Shown: positions 37,816-46,254 of the stretch, piece by piece
Position numbering within the stretch: position 1 is the stretch's first letter
Layout: every line of letters starts with the position of its first letter
DNA from: Ruminiclostridium herbifermentans
Lineage (GTDB): Bacteria; Bacillota; Clostridia; Acetivibrionales; DSM-1351
Assembly: GCF_005473905.2 (NCBI RefSeq)
Contig: NZ_CP061336.1
Coordinates: 3,402,501 to 3,466,500 of the forward strand
Length of the DNA stretch: 64,000 bases
Direction: 5' to 3'
Program-made: the position numbers and the translations under genes
The notes under the pieces: model-generated
What the model was told of the DNA's origin: nothing
The model's input: the letters and a program-made list of their open reading frames with translations, nothing else
The model's database searches: none

Positions 37816-38793
37816 CTAATCTAGATTATGTCTGTACCAATCAATAGTAAGTTTTATTCCTTTTGAAAAATCATAATTAGGATTATATCCCAATATTCTT
37901 TTTGCTTTACTTATATCAGCATTACTATGCTTGATGTCACCTTTACGCTCATAAGTAAAGACAGGTTTAATTTCTTTGCCTAAAACTCTGCAAAGTTCAT
38001 TATACACATCAATCAAGCATTCTCTTCCTCCATAAGCTATGTTAAAAACCTCGCCCGCCGCTTCCTTCGGAGCCTTACAGGCTTTGAAATTTGCCTCAAT
38101 TACATTTTCTATGTAAGTAAAGTCTCGGCTTTGCATTCCATCCCCATTTATTTCAGGCTGCTCATTATTTAACAGCTGTTTAACAAACCTTGGAATTACA
38201 GCTGCATAAGCCCCATTAGGATCCTGTCTTTTTCCAAAAACATTAAAATATCTTAAACCATAAGTGTCTAAACCATATAATTCTGAATATAATTTTGCAT
38301 ATTCTTCACCTACACGCTTTGTAACAGCATAAGGAGAAAGCAATTTCCCTTCTCTTCCCTCTTGCTTTGGCAAACTTGGCTCATCTCCATATACTGATGA
38401 ACTAGAAGCATAAACAAACTTCTTAACTCCATTTAATCTAGCAGCCTCCAGCATATTAAGAGTACCTTTAATATTAATTTCTTCATATAATAATGGCATT
38501 TCAATACTTCTAGGGATACTACCCCAAGCCGCCTGATGAAGAACATAATCAACATTTTTACATGCTTTCATACAGGTATCTAAATCCCTTATATCCCCGT
38601 TTATAAATTTGAAATTATGATTTTTTCTGAACAGTTCTATATTATCCTGTTTTCCAGTTGATAGATTATCCAAGCAACGAACCCTATATCCTCTGAAAAG
38701 AAGAGCCTCACAAAGATTAGAGCCAATAAAGCCGGCTCCTCCTGTGACTAAAAAAATGGCCTCTTTGCGAAATCTAATTTTACTATAACCCAT
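37816..38793 (-). CDS. NAD-dependent UDP-sugar 4-epimerase, WbpP/TviC type (325 aa)
   Basis: Extended short-chain dehydrogenase with Rossmann motif TGGAGFIG (17-24), the YASSSSVYG block and catalytic Y155-xxx-K159 (SPYAVTK). Length and motifs such as GDIRDLDTC and RYFNVFGKRQDPNGAYAAVIP match UDP-GlcNAc/GalNAc(A) 4-epimerases of the Vi antigen (TviC) and WbpP type. The neighbouring TviB-like dehydrogenase (18 bases upstream) fits a two-enzyme route to UDP-N-acetylgalactosaminuronic acid for a capsule or wall polymer. UDP-glucose epimerase activity cannot be excluded. Confidence 0.85.
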   Translation of the reverse strand: MGYSKIRFRKEAIFLVTGGAGFIGSNLCEALLFRGYRVRCLDNLSTGKQDNIELFRKNHNFKFINGDIRDLDTCMKACKNVDYVLHQAAWGSIPRSIEMPLLYEEINIKGTLNMLEAARLNGVKKFVYASSSSVYGDEPSLPKQEGREGKLLSPYAVTKRVGEEYAKLYSELYGLDTYGLRYFNVFGKRQDPNGAYAAVIPRFVKQLLNNEQPEINGDGMQSRDFTYIENVIEANFKACKAPKEAAGEVFNIAYGGRECLIDVYNELCRVLGKEIKPVFTYERKGDIKHSNADISKAKRILGYNPNYDFSKGIKLTIDWYRHNLD

Positions 38794-38811
38794 AGCTGCC
38801 CAGCCCCTTCA

Positions 38812-40131
38812 TTAAAGTCTCCAATATCTGTAACCAGCTTGCTGGAATTCATCTTTATTTAGTATAGCTTTAATATCAATCAGAACTTTGTTTTGGTTAG
38901 AAACCTGCTTAAACATTTTTTCAATATCTTCTTTTTTCAGCTGTAGAAATTCATTATGGCTAACTGCTATTATTACTGCGTCCATATTCCTGATATTATC
39001 TACGTTCTCAAATTCTATACCATATTCATGCTTCGCTTCTGCAATATCTGCTGTAGGGTCAGCAATTACAGGTATAATGCTATACTCCTTAAGTGCATTT
39101 ACTATATCAATAACTTTGGTATTGCGAGTATCTGGACAATTTTCCTTGAAGGTAAATCCAAGTATGGCTACCCTTGCAGCTTTTACAGAAACATCTGCCT
39201 TAATTAATTCCTTAACTAAATTGTCAACAACATATTTACCCATATCATCATTAATTCTTCTTCCAGCAAGTATTATTTGAGAATGATATCCCAATTTCTC
39301 TGCTTTATAAGTCAGATAATAGGGGTCAACACCTATGCAATGTCCGCCAACAAGTCCTGGTGAAAATTTCAGAAAGTTCCACTTTGTCCCTGCCGCCTTC
39401 AAAACTGCATTTGTATCAATATTCATTTTATTAAAAATTATTGAAAGTTCATTCATAAAGGCAATATTAATATCCCTCTGTGAATTTTCTATTACTTTAG
39501 CTGCCTCGGCAACTTTAATGGATTCAGCCTTATAAACCCCAGCAGACACTACTAAGGCGTATACTTTTGCAATAGTGTCCAGCGACTCTTCATCCATACC
39601 TGATACAACCTTTATAATGGTTTCGAGCCTATGCTCCTTATCCCCAGGGTTAATTCTTTCTGGTGAATATCCTACCTTAAAATCAACTCCAGATTTCATT
39701 GCTGACTCTTTTTCCAGAATAGGTATACAAATTTCTTCCGTAACACCAGGATAAACTGTAGATTCATACACAACAATTGAGCCTTTAGTAAGATTTCTGC
39801 CCACAGTACGGCTAGCTGCTTCCACACATCTTAGATCTGGAGTGTGGTCTGTATTAACAGGCGTTGGTACTGCAACAATGTGAAATTTTGCTTCTCTGAG
39901 TTTTAATTCATCTGAAGTAAACTCAACTGTTGTATTTTTTATTATTTCATCTCCCACTTCTTTTGTTGGGTCAATGCCTTTTTGGTATAGCGCTATTTTT
40001 TCATTGTTTACATCATAACCAATGACGTTGGCTTTTTTTGCAAAAGCAACCGCTATTGGCATACCAACATATCCAAGGCCAATCACCGATATTTTTACTT
40101 TATGGTTTAATATTTTTTCGTATAAGCCCAT
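38812..40131 (-). CDS. UDP-N-acetyl-hexosamine 6-dehydrogenase, TviB/WbpO type (439 aa)
   Basis: UDP-sugar dehydrogenase with N-terminal GLGYVGMPIAVAF NAD motif and catalytic C265 in GGHCIGVDPYYL. The AVPTPVN and STVYPGVTEEI blocks are typical of the TviB/VipA/WbpO group, which oxidises UDP-GlcNAc or UDP-GalNAc to the uronic acid with two NAD. AGGAG lies nine bases before the ATG. It is the middle gene of a three-gene minus-strand operon with the epimerase and a beta-propeller protein. Confidence 0.88.
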   Translation of the reverse strand: MGLYEKILNHKVKISVIGLGYVGMPIAVAFAKKANVIGYDVNNEKIALYQKGIDPTKEVGDEIIKNTTVEFTSDELKLREAKFHIVAVPTPVNTDHTPDLRCVEAASRTVGRNLTKGSIVVYESTVYPGVTEEICIPILEKESAMKSGVDFKVGYSPERINPGDKEHRLETIIKVVSGMDEESLDTIAKVYALVVSAGVYKAESIKVAEAAKVIENSQRDINIAFMNELSIIFNKMNIDTNAVLKAAGTKWNFLKFSPGLVGGHCIGVDPYYLTYKAEKLGYHSQIILAGRRINDDMGKYVVDNLVKELIKADVSVKAARVAILGFTFKENCPDTRNTKVIDIVNALKEYSIIPVIADPTADIAEAKHEYGIEFENVDNIRNMDAVIIAVSHNEFLQLKKEDIEKMFKQVSNQNKVLIDIKAILNKDEFQQAGYRYWRL

Positions 40132-40224
40132 TTCACTTTCTCCTTTAATATCAGCAAAATACTTGTTAGCAAGCCTGTGTCATAAGCCAAATGCAAATGA
40201 AAAAATAAACTAATAAAAATATAA

Positions 40225-41466
40225 TTATTTAATTTTCAATGAATAAACTTGACGGTATTTCCCTGGAGCTCCATCAAAGCAAATTTCAGTGGAGTCTCTT
40301 TTCCACCTTGGATGCAAATCACATCTATTTTCATTTTTATAGCTAATGTTTGTGTATACTTTTGCTATTTTTGTAATCTTCTCAGTTTCCAAATTGCATA
40401 AAATTAAGCTTTGCTTTCTGTTAAAGCTTGGATAAGTATCCGTTATCATATATTTTCCGTTTGGAGAATAGGATGGATGTCCGTCAGTATTTAACACCTT
40501 GTCTCCAAAGATATGCTTTTCTTGGGATTTATCTGTTAGTAGATAATAATGTAATCCATCTTCATGGGTATTTGCCCAAGCTATAATTGTATTGTCATTC
40601 TTCCAATTACAATGGGACACCATGTTATCATCTAATAATACATACAGGTTTTCCCCATTTATATCAGCCGTAATCAGCCTGTCATACTTTACACCATTTA
40701 AAATCCAGCTATGTATAAACATGAATCTATCAGCAGATGGATTTATCATAATATGATTAACCTTATGAAACGCATGCATCATATCTATTCTTGTATAAAA
40801 CCTAAACAAGTCACGGTACGTAAACATAGGCTTTATTTCTTTAGTAAGTAAATTGAGCCTCCAAATGCAAGTAGTATCAGGACAACTCTTATTTGCAGTG
40901 TCGTCAGGTATATTTATGTAACCAAACCCATGTCTAAATGTGTTTAGTCTTGAAAAGTCAAGTGTCAACGCAAAAGTACCATCTTGAGATATTGAGTAAA
41001 TTGGCAATGGAAGTATTTCTTCTTCACCAGAAATGATGTTTAAAATAACTGAGCAGTATTTACCATTTCTGAAGTCATTGTAAATAATTCTGGTGTTATA
41101 ATCAGGTCCAAGCCATTGCAGCATACATCCCTGCTGCGTATTCCAAGTTCTTGTTTTGGCTAATACTATTTCTTCATTTGTAGAAAGATTTTTCAAGATA
41201 ATATCTGCAAATTGTGCTGAGACCGAATACTTGTCAGCATTAGCTACACGCAAATATATCATTCTGCTGCCGCTGGCATCCCACGGGCTTTTGTCATAGT
41301 ATCCAAACATGTGCTCGCTCGTACTTCCGCTTATTTGCTTAATATCTGAGGGAAACGATTTTCTATCACTTAGTATATTACCAATATACTGATATAAATT
41401 TTTTAAAAACCGTTTTATTTGAGGATGCTTTGTCAGCTTATTTGCAATCTTACGCAATATAGACAT
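40225..41466 (-). CDS. Beta-propeller protein resembling oligogalacturonate lyase fold (413 aa)
   Basis: Cytoplasmic-looking protein with repeated propeller blades (DASGSRMIYLRV, SADRFMFIH, SPNGKYMITDTYP, KRDSTEICFDG). The early GYYDKSPWDASG and late CDLHPRWKRDS are reminiscent of PL22 oligogalacturonate lyases and relatives in polysaccharide loci. No glycosyltransferase motif is seen. Its place 93 bases upstream of two uronic-acid synthesis genes suggests a role in making, sensing or trimming a hexuronate-containing glycan; activity is not established. AGGGG precedes the ATG. Confidence 0.6.
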   Translation of the reverse strand: MSILRKIANKLTKHPQIKRFLKNLYQYIGNILSDRKSFPSDIKQISGSTSEHMFGYYDKSPWDASGSRMIYLRVANADKYSVSAQFADIILKNLSTNEEIVLAKTRTWNTQQGCMLQWLGPDYNTRIIYNDFRNGKYCSVILNIISGEEEILPLPIYSISQDGTFALTLDFSRLNTFRHGFGYINIPDDTANKSCPDTTCIWRLNLLTKEIKPMFTYRDLFRFYTRIDMMHAFHKVNHIMINPSADRFMFIHSWILNGVKYDRLITADINGENLYVLLDDNMVSHCNWKNDNTIIAWANTHEDGLHYYLLTDKSQEKHIFGDKVLNTDGHPSYSPNGKYMITDTYPSFNRKQSLILCNLETEKITKIAKVYTNISYKNENRCDLHPRWKRDSTEICFDGAPGKYRQVYSLKIK

Positions 41467-41827
41467 ATTCCAACCCCTTACCCTTTAAATACACAAGTTG
41501 ACATAGTAGTATGTTTTTTCAATATACTTTGTCATACCCAAAACAGTAAAAACTGCTGTCCAATGTTTTATGTTAATTAAAAAGCTGAGATAGATTAATT
41601 TTTTAGTTCTACATCATTTTCAACCACATTAATTTTAGTATCAAGCGGTGCAAATGGTATTACCAATCAAAGAATCGCCTTCAGCTAATTACTATCATCT
41701 TTAGTTATTATATAAAATCATACTATGCAAGAAGCTTAAGAATTGTTCCAAATTATTTGAAATTTTAAGTCATAAACAAGTTAGCGAGAAATATTACGAT
41801 ATTATTTAACTAGAATAAGACTATAAT
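41467..41827. other. Intergenic region upstream of the uronate operon
   Basis: About 360 AT-rich bases holding the promoter of the minus-strand operon. No repeat or RNA element was recognised. Confidence 0.4.
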
Positions 41828-41861
41828 AGAAAAAGAACTCTATAAAAATCATGTAGAGTTC
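41828..41861 (-). terminator. Intrinsic terminator of the RloB module
   Basis: On the minus strand GAACTCTA pairs with TAGAGTTC (41854-41861 and 41835-41842), then TTTTTC. It lies ~145 bases after the RloB stop. Confidence 0.8.
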
Positions 41862-42004
41862 ACTTTACAAATACAAACTGGTTAGCTGATGCTATACTTT
41901 ATTTATTTTGCCTAAAAAAAAGCAATTAATTTTTTATTTTTCGTTATAAATATCAATTTCATAACTAAACCGACTAATTACAATGTATAACTCAATTGTA
42001 CATT

Positions 42005-42880
42005 TTACTTATATTTCTTCATCTCCTCAATTAGTTTCCAAATATTACACCCTATATTTGTTACTAATTCCTCTTCATCATTAGCAAATTGTTTTGCACG
42101 TTCTATTGCATCGTCAATATGCATCAAATAATTCTTTTTAAAATTAATACCACTTTTACCATGATGCATTTTTTCAGATACCTCTTTACTATTAAAAGTA
42201 TGTTTGTCAGTCACTTTTGGATTCTTTTGTATTATATCAAGCCTTTCTTTATATTCTTCTTTTACATCAGATAGATGTAAAAGAAGCCAAAACTCAAAAC
42301 AAGGATTAACTATGTAACATTTATAATTTCTAGCTTTATCTTTGCAGTATTGAATACATTCTATCATGTTAGTTTCTGAATGAGTCTGAATGTCTCTATC
42401 AATTAAAATGCAAAACTCATCTAAATCCTTATCATATTTCTGTAAATACCTTCTATAATTAATATCATATCCTATCTTCATCAAATCTGTTACAAAAGCA
42501 TTTTTCTTTTTTTTAGGAATATCATTAGGATTGTTTAGATATTTTAAGATAAAGTCATTTCCATATTTATTTATAAATTCATTTGGTATGTCCTGAATTA
42601 AATTTTCCTTTCCAAGGTTACGTAATCTAATATATTCTTCTAATAATTCTATTACTTGCTGTGGAGCACAGTTAGTGTCCTTACTCCCCCTCTTTAATAC
42701 TTCTACATCTACTTTAGAATTAATTCCAAGTTTTTTTCTATTAGCTGATATACCTTCAAAGTATTCTTTTTCTGTTGCATTACCTTCTACAGATAAAAAA
42801 TAAATTTTTTGTGGTTCAACCTTATCTTCTTCCTTTTCTCGATCAAATGTTGTAGAAGCCAATCTATATCTATTTATCAT
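42005..42880 (-). CDS. RloB-family protein of a putative defence module (291 aa)
   Basis: RloB-type TOPRIM-like protein: FLSVEGNATEKEYFEGI (E32, E37), CILIDRDIQTH (D161, D163) and the hallmark NPCFEFWLLLHL (192-203). RloB proteins accompany ABC-type ATPases in restriction-linked and abortive infection loci, for example AbiLii with AbiLi. Metal-dependent nuclease activity is the likely effector function but is not proven for this copy. The start follows GGAGGAAG and lies 12 bases after the ATPase stop, so the two are one operon. Confidence 0.85.
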   Translation of the reverse strand: MINRYRLASTTFDREKEEDKVEPQKIYFLSVEGNATEKEYFEGISANRKKLGINSKVDVEVLKRGSKDTNCAPQQVIELLEEYIRLRNLGKENLIQDIPNEFINKYGNDFILKYLNNPNDIPKKKKNAFVTDLMKIGYDINYRRYLQKYDKDLDEFCILIDRDIQTHSETNMIECIQYCKDKARNYKCYIVNPCFEFWLLLHLSDVKEEYKERLDIIQKNPKVTDKHTFNSKEVSEKMHHGKSGINFKKNYLMHIDDAIERAKQFANDEEELVTNIGCNIWKLIEEMKKYK

Positions 42881-42892
42881 CTGCTTCCTCCA

Positions 42893-44248
42893 TTAAAATT
42901 TTTCTTCATCAAATATAGGAATTGCACCATATCTTCCTAATAAATAATCCTTTTCAATCCTTTTATCAAATCTTTCTTTAAATTTATTTAATGAATAAAT
43001 TCTTGAACTATGATCTTCCTGTCGTTCAACAAACCATATTTCATCTTGCCTTAATAATTCTAAATCCAACAAATTAGAATCATGAGTTGTGGCTATTAAT
43101 TGGCAATTACTATCCTTCGTTATGCTATAAAAACGTTCTAAAAAACGTCTTATTAAGACTGTATGAAGACTTCTGTCTATTTCATCAATCATAATTACAC
43201 TATTTCTTTTATTTTCATAAAATAGTGGAACTAAATCAAACAAACGTTTTGTACCATCTGATTCATCAGCATATTCAAATAAATCTTCAGAATTCCCATG
43301 ATTAAGAAGCATTTTGTTATATATGATATCTCCATTTTCATCTTTTCGTAAAATAAACACTTGATTATCCAGCTTAAACATTATCGGATTTTCACTAGCT
43401 TCATTTGAAATATCTATTTTAATCCTTTCTAACTCTTCCCTAGGTAAATCTTCTAATATTTTGTCAAAATCCATTGCTTGACATTGACCTTCTATAGACT
43501 CAATACCAGTGTCAAAATAACTCATTATTTTTGAAAAAAATAATTTTTTATCATTATCAGTTGCTACCTCATTTAATCCATTGTATTTAGAATTTGGAAA
43601 TATAACTATTATATTTGTAAACCATTGATACACACCTGCTATTTCTGCAAACACTTTCTGCTTATCGTTTCCTCTCAAAGCTATATCACTCAAAATGGTT
43701 TTTCTTCGAAATGATTCCGAAATATTCTCACCAAAGTCTTCTAAATAGATACGCATTCTTGTATTTTCTTCTTGTGTTCCATGAGCGATTTCTGATTCAA
43801 TATGACTAACACCACTTTCATCAACATTTCTATTAAACAAGTAAGTTTCTTCTCCATTTTTTTCTATTCTAACTAACCATTCTGATATAATTTCTTTCTT
43901 GAAATATGATATTGCTATGCCATAGGAATACTCATTCTGATTTATTATAATTCTATATTCAAATACTCCTGGTTTTTTATACTCTTCTTTATCTATTCTA
44001 AAATATTTCTTGTTCAAATCAACACTGTCAAGCCCAAAAAGCACAATTTCTCTAGAGAAATGTACCGCTTTGATTAGATTACTTTTCCCACCAGCATTTG
44101 CACCATAAATCAAACCACTTTTCAATATTTTTTTATTACCTGCTAAAAAAGTATGTTCTTTATGTCTAGAAATCTTACTTGCTATAAAAGATATACTTTG
44201 AGGTTCTTTAAATGATTTAAAATTTTTCACAGAAAAACCAACCAACAT
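42893..44248 (-). CDS. AAA_15/21-type ABC ATPase partner of RloB (451 aa)
   Basis: ABC-type ATPase with an N-terminal GFSVKNFKSF strand, Walker A GANAGGKS (49-56), signature-like DESDGTKRLFDL, Walker B VIMIDEIDRSLH and switch histidine ATTHD. This is the AbiLi/OLD-like sensor ATPase class. The start at 44248 is preferred: AAGG lies eight bases upstream and the longer frame would begin with TTG at 44281. It is only distantly similar to the ATPase at 31566-32804, so the two modules are not a recent duplication. It is divergent from the CIRCE-controlled operon. Confidence 0.82.
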   Translation of the reverse strand: MLVGFSVKNFKSFKEPQSISFIASKISRHKEHTFLAGNKKILKSGLIYGANAGGKSNLIKAVHFSREIVLFGLDSVDLNKKYFRIDKEEYKKPGVFEYRIIINQNEYSYGIAISYFKKEIISEWLVRIEKNGEETYLFNRNVDESGVSHIESEIAHGTQEENTRMRIYLEDFGENISESFRRKTILSDIALRGNDKQKVFAEIAGVYQWFTNIIVIFPNSKYNGLNEVATDNDKKLFFSKIMSYFDTGIESIEGQCQAMDFDKILEDLPREELERIKIDISNEASENPIMFKLDNQVFILRKDENGDIIYNKMLLNHGNSEDLFEYADESDGTKRLFDLVPLFYENKRNSVIMIDEIDRSLHTVLIRRFLERFYSITKDSNCQLIATTHDSNLLDLELLRQDEIWFVERQEDHSSRIYSLNKFKERFDKRIEKDYLLGRYGAIPIFDEEKF

Positions 44249-44438
44249 ATTAATGCCCTTCTTTCTACATTTCTTTAACAATTACAGCCTTTATTATATT
44301 TATACTATATTTATATTATATTGATGCTATATTATTATATTATATTGTGAATTATTCACAATTGTCAAACAAATTTTATTATTTCCCCAAAAATATATTA
44401 TTATTCAAAAATAATTTTGAGATTTTTTCACATTTATA
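44249..44438. other. Divergent regulatory region upstream of the ATPase/RloB operon
   Basis: TATA-type tracts repeat at 44290-44345. A perfect palindrome ATTGTGAAT-T-ATTCACAAT sits at 44344-44362, about 95 bases upstream of the ATPase start, and may be an operator for this operon. Confidence 0.5.
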
Positions 44439-44467
44439 TTGACAATAAATTCTATTAGTGATATCTT
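44439..44467 (+). promoter_or_regulatory. SigmaA-type promoter
   Basis: TTGACA at 44439-44444 and TATCTT at 44462-44467 with a 17-base spacer. Transcription would begin near 44474, just before the CIRCE element, as in classical groE promoters. Confidence 0.75.
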
Positions 44468-44478
44468 TTATGTAGGGT

Positions 44479-44507
44479 GTTAGCACTCCTCTTTAGTGAG
44501 TGCTAAC
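44479..44507. promoter_or_regulatory. CIRCE element (HrcA operator)
   Basis: Exact consensus TTAGCACTC-N9-GAGTGCTAA at 44480-44506 (one more G/C pair on each side). This is the binding site of the heat-shock repressor HrcA. It sits just behind the predicted start of transcription. No groES, groEL, hrcA or dnaK gene follows; the downstream genes are two small proteins at 44666 and 44942. Confidence 0.95.
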
Positions 44508-44520
44508 AAAGTGGTAAAAA

Positions 44521-44548
44521 AAAGATGGCCAATTAACCATCTTTTAAA
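44521..44548 (+). promoter_or_regulatory. 5'-leader hairpin after CIRCE
   Basis: AAAAGATGG and CCATCTTTT pair around an 8-base loop. The T run is short (TTTTAAAATG), so this may be an attenuator, an mRNA-stabilising stem or a weak terminator. It is followed by ~115 bases of leader before the first gene. Confidence 0.5.
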
Positions 44549-44665
44549 ATGAATCTGTGTTTCACAAATTCAAAGTCGCATTTGAATAGTACCATAATTA
44601 GAGTGAAACATCAATCATTTTGTAATTTATCTCTTTCCCGAGTAATTAAAGAAAGGAGAACAAAT

Positions 44666-44923
44666 ATGCAATTTGATGGAGCTAAAATAGAAGAGCAAGG
44701 AGTTACGTTTGCTATTGCTGTTGTTAAGCCTCATATTCTTTCTAGTCCAAACAAAGAGAAAATACGAATGTGGTTTACTTCATTTTTTGGAAATATTCCA
44801 ATTGTTTTAGTGGCTCAAAATTCAAGAGGCAATTTTACTTATTATGGCAGACATGATATTGTAAATTTTCTTGCTAATATCAATCCAGCAAGAATACCTT
44901 GGAAACGTTATACTACTAACTAA
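44666..44923 (+). CDS. Small CIRCE-controlled protein (85 aa)
   Basis: Not recognised. A soluble, compact protein with a hydrophobic core strand (GVTFAIAVVKPHIL) and the stretch PIVLVAQNSRGNFTYYGRHD before a C-terminal ARIPWKRYTTN. AGGAG lies eight bases before the ATG at 44666; the in-frame ATG at 44549 overlaps the leader hairpin and is unlikely. It is the first gene behind the CIRCE element and 18 bases upstream of the DUF2188 gene, so both should be induced when HrcA is titrated by misfolded protein. Confidence 0.75.
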   Translation: MQFDGAKIEEQGVTFAIAVVKPHILSSPNKEKIRMWFTSFFGNIPIVLVAQNSRGNFTYYGRHDIVNFLANINPARIPWKRYTTN

Positions 44924-44941
44924 GTAGAGAAAGGATTAATT

Positions 44942-45169
44942 ATGGCAAAACAGCATGTAATTCCTAATAATGGTATATGGCAAGTAAAACGCGAAAACTC
45001 TACTAAAGCAACAAAGAACTTTGATACTCAAAAAGATGCTATTGCTTTTGGTCGTAACATTGCCATTAATCAACAAAGTGAGTTAGTCATACATGGGCGT
45101 AATGGTCAAATACGTAATTCAAATAGTTATGGAAATGATCCTTGCCCACCAAAAGATACAAAATTTTAA
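44942..45169 (+). CDS. DUF2188 protein (75 aa)
   Basis: Matches the DUF2188 pattern: HVIPNNGIWQVKRENSTKAT, FDTQKDAIAFGR, ELVIHGRNGQIRNSNSYGND and a C-terminal PPKDTKF. DUF2188 proteins are small and conserved in many bacteria, but their function is unknown. AGAAAGGA precedes the ATG. It is the second gene of the CIRCE operon. A strong hairpin follows 13 bases later, closing the operon. Confidence 0.88.
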   Translation: MAKQHVIPNNGIWQVKRENSTKATKNFDTQKDAIAFGRNIAINQQSELVIHGRNGQIRNSNSYGNDPCPPKDTKF

Positions 45170-45181
45170 TCTTATTTAACA

Positions 45182-45218
45182 GAAAAGGTATGCTGTCAAA
45201 TCAACAGTATACCTTTTC
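45182..45218 (+). terminator. Terminator of the CIRCE operon
   Basis: AAAAGGTATGCTGT pairs with ACAGTATACCTTTT and is followed by CCGTTTTAA. Located 13 bases after the DUF2188 stop. Confidence 0.85.
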
Positions 45219-45277
45219 CGTTTTAATTCCAAAATTGTTCAAGTCAATTTCTTTTTCTTTAGGCTCCTACATTCACC

Positions 45278-46189
45278 CTATTGATTCTGCTGAAAAGCCT
45301 CCACCAGCACCTTTAAATTTTCATCCATAGCTTTTATGTAGCTATCTGCGGAAGCATCTTTTTCACCTGTTACCACAGGGTCTAGCAAATAAACCTTTGC
45401 ACCGGTTTGCTTTGCAATAGACTCTGCTGCCTTTTGTGAATATTGTGGTTCAGCAAAAAGCACCTTACAGTTTGTTTTCTTTATTGTATCAATCAATTCT
45501 GCAAGTTCTCCTGCACTTGGCTCTGTTCCAGGCTCACGTTCTACGACAGAAACAATATTAAGTCCAAATTCTTTTGCAAAGTATGGGAATGCTTCGTGGA
45601 AGGTAACGATATCTTTATTTTTAAATGCTGCTAATTCCTTATGCATTTTTTCACTTTGGGCTTCAAGGAGTTTAATGTATTCCTCTGCATTTTTCTTATA
45701 GGCTTCAGCATTTGAAGGGTCTAATGCAGCCAATCCATCCGCAATGTTGCTTACCTCTTTAATTGCTCCTGAAATACCAACCCATACATGTGCATTTTCT
45801 TCCCCGTTTTCATCTTTAATTAACTCTATTCCTTTTGAAGCTTCGATAATGTTTAAATCCTTTCTTTGCTCCATTACTTTTTCCATAAAGGATTCCATTC
45901 CTGCACCATTGATAACAAATGCATCTGCTTGTTCTAAGGTTTTTAAGTCTGCAGGAACTAACTGATAATCATGCAAACAGCCTGTTTGCGGCTCTGTCAT
46001 GTTTTCTACCTTAACATTTTGAATGTCTTTAACAACGTTCACGGTAAAAATATACATTGGATAAAAAGAAGTAACTATTGTGAAATCCTTTTCATCTTCT
46101 GTATTTGTTGCTGTATTATTTGAACAGCCTGTAAAAATTAATAAACATAAAACTAATATAGTTGTAATTCTTAATACTTTAGCTTTCAT
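45278..46189 (-). CDS. Zinc/manganese ABC transporter substrate-binding lipoprotein, ZnuA/AdcA type (303 aa)
   Basis: Lipoprotein signal ending in lipobox IFTGC (C22). Metal ligands of cluster A-I binding proteins are visible: histidine in TGCLHDYQL, histidine in AHVWVG, histidine in VTFHEAFPYFAKEFG and an acidic residue in the C-terminal EKDASADSYIKAMDENL. The central segment lacks the long His-rich loop typical of many zinc proteins. The start at 46189 is followed by a clean signal peptide; a longer frame from 46222 adds residues before it. No permease or ATPase gene is adjacent, so it is an orphan in this window. Confidence 0.88.
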   Translation of the reverse strand: MKAKVLRITTILVLCLLIFTGCSNNTATNTEDEKDFTIVTSFYPMYIFTVNVVKDIQNVKVENMTEPQTGCLHDYQLVPADLKTLEQADAFVINGAGMESFMEKVMEQRKDLNIIEASKGIELIKDENGEENAHVWVGISGAIKEVSNIADGLAALDPSNAEAYKKNAEEYIKLLEAQSEKMHKELAAFKNKDIVTFHEAFPYFAKEFGLNIVSVVEREPGTEPSAGELAELIDTIKKTNCKVLFAEPQYSQKAAESIAKQTGAKVYLLDPVVTGEKDASADSYIKAMDENLKVLVEAFQQNQ

Positions 46190-46254
46190 AATGTATTCAT
46201 GCCCCTTATGTGGATGGCACAAACTAAGTCCCCCTTTTTTAATAATATTTAAAG

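Noticed and set aside
41467-41827. tRNA or small RNA gene
   Set aside because: No cloverleaf or conserved boxes found.
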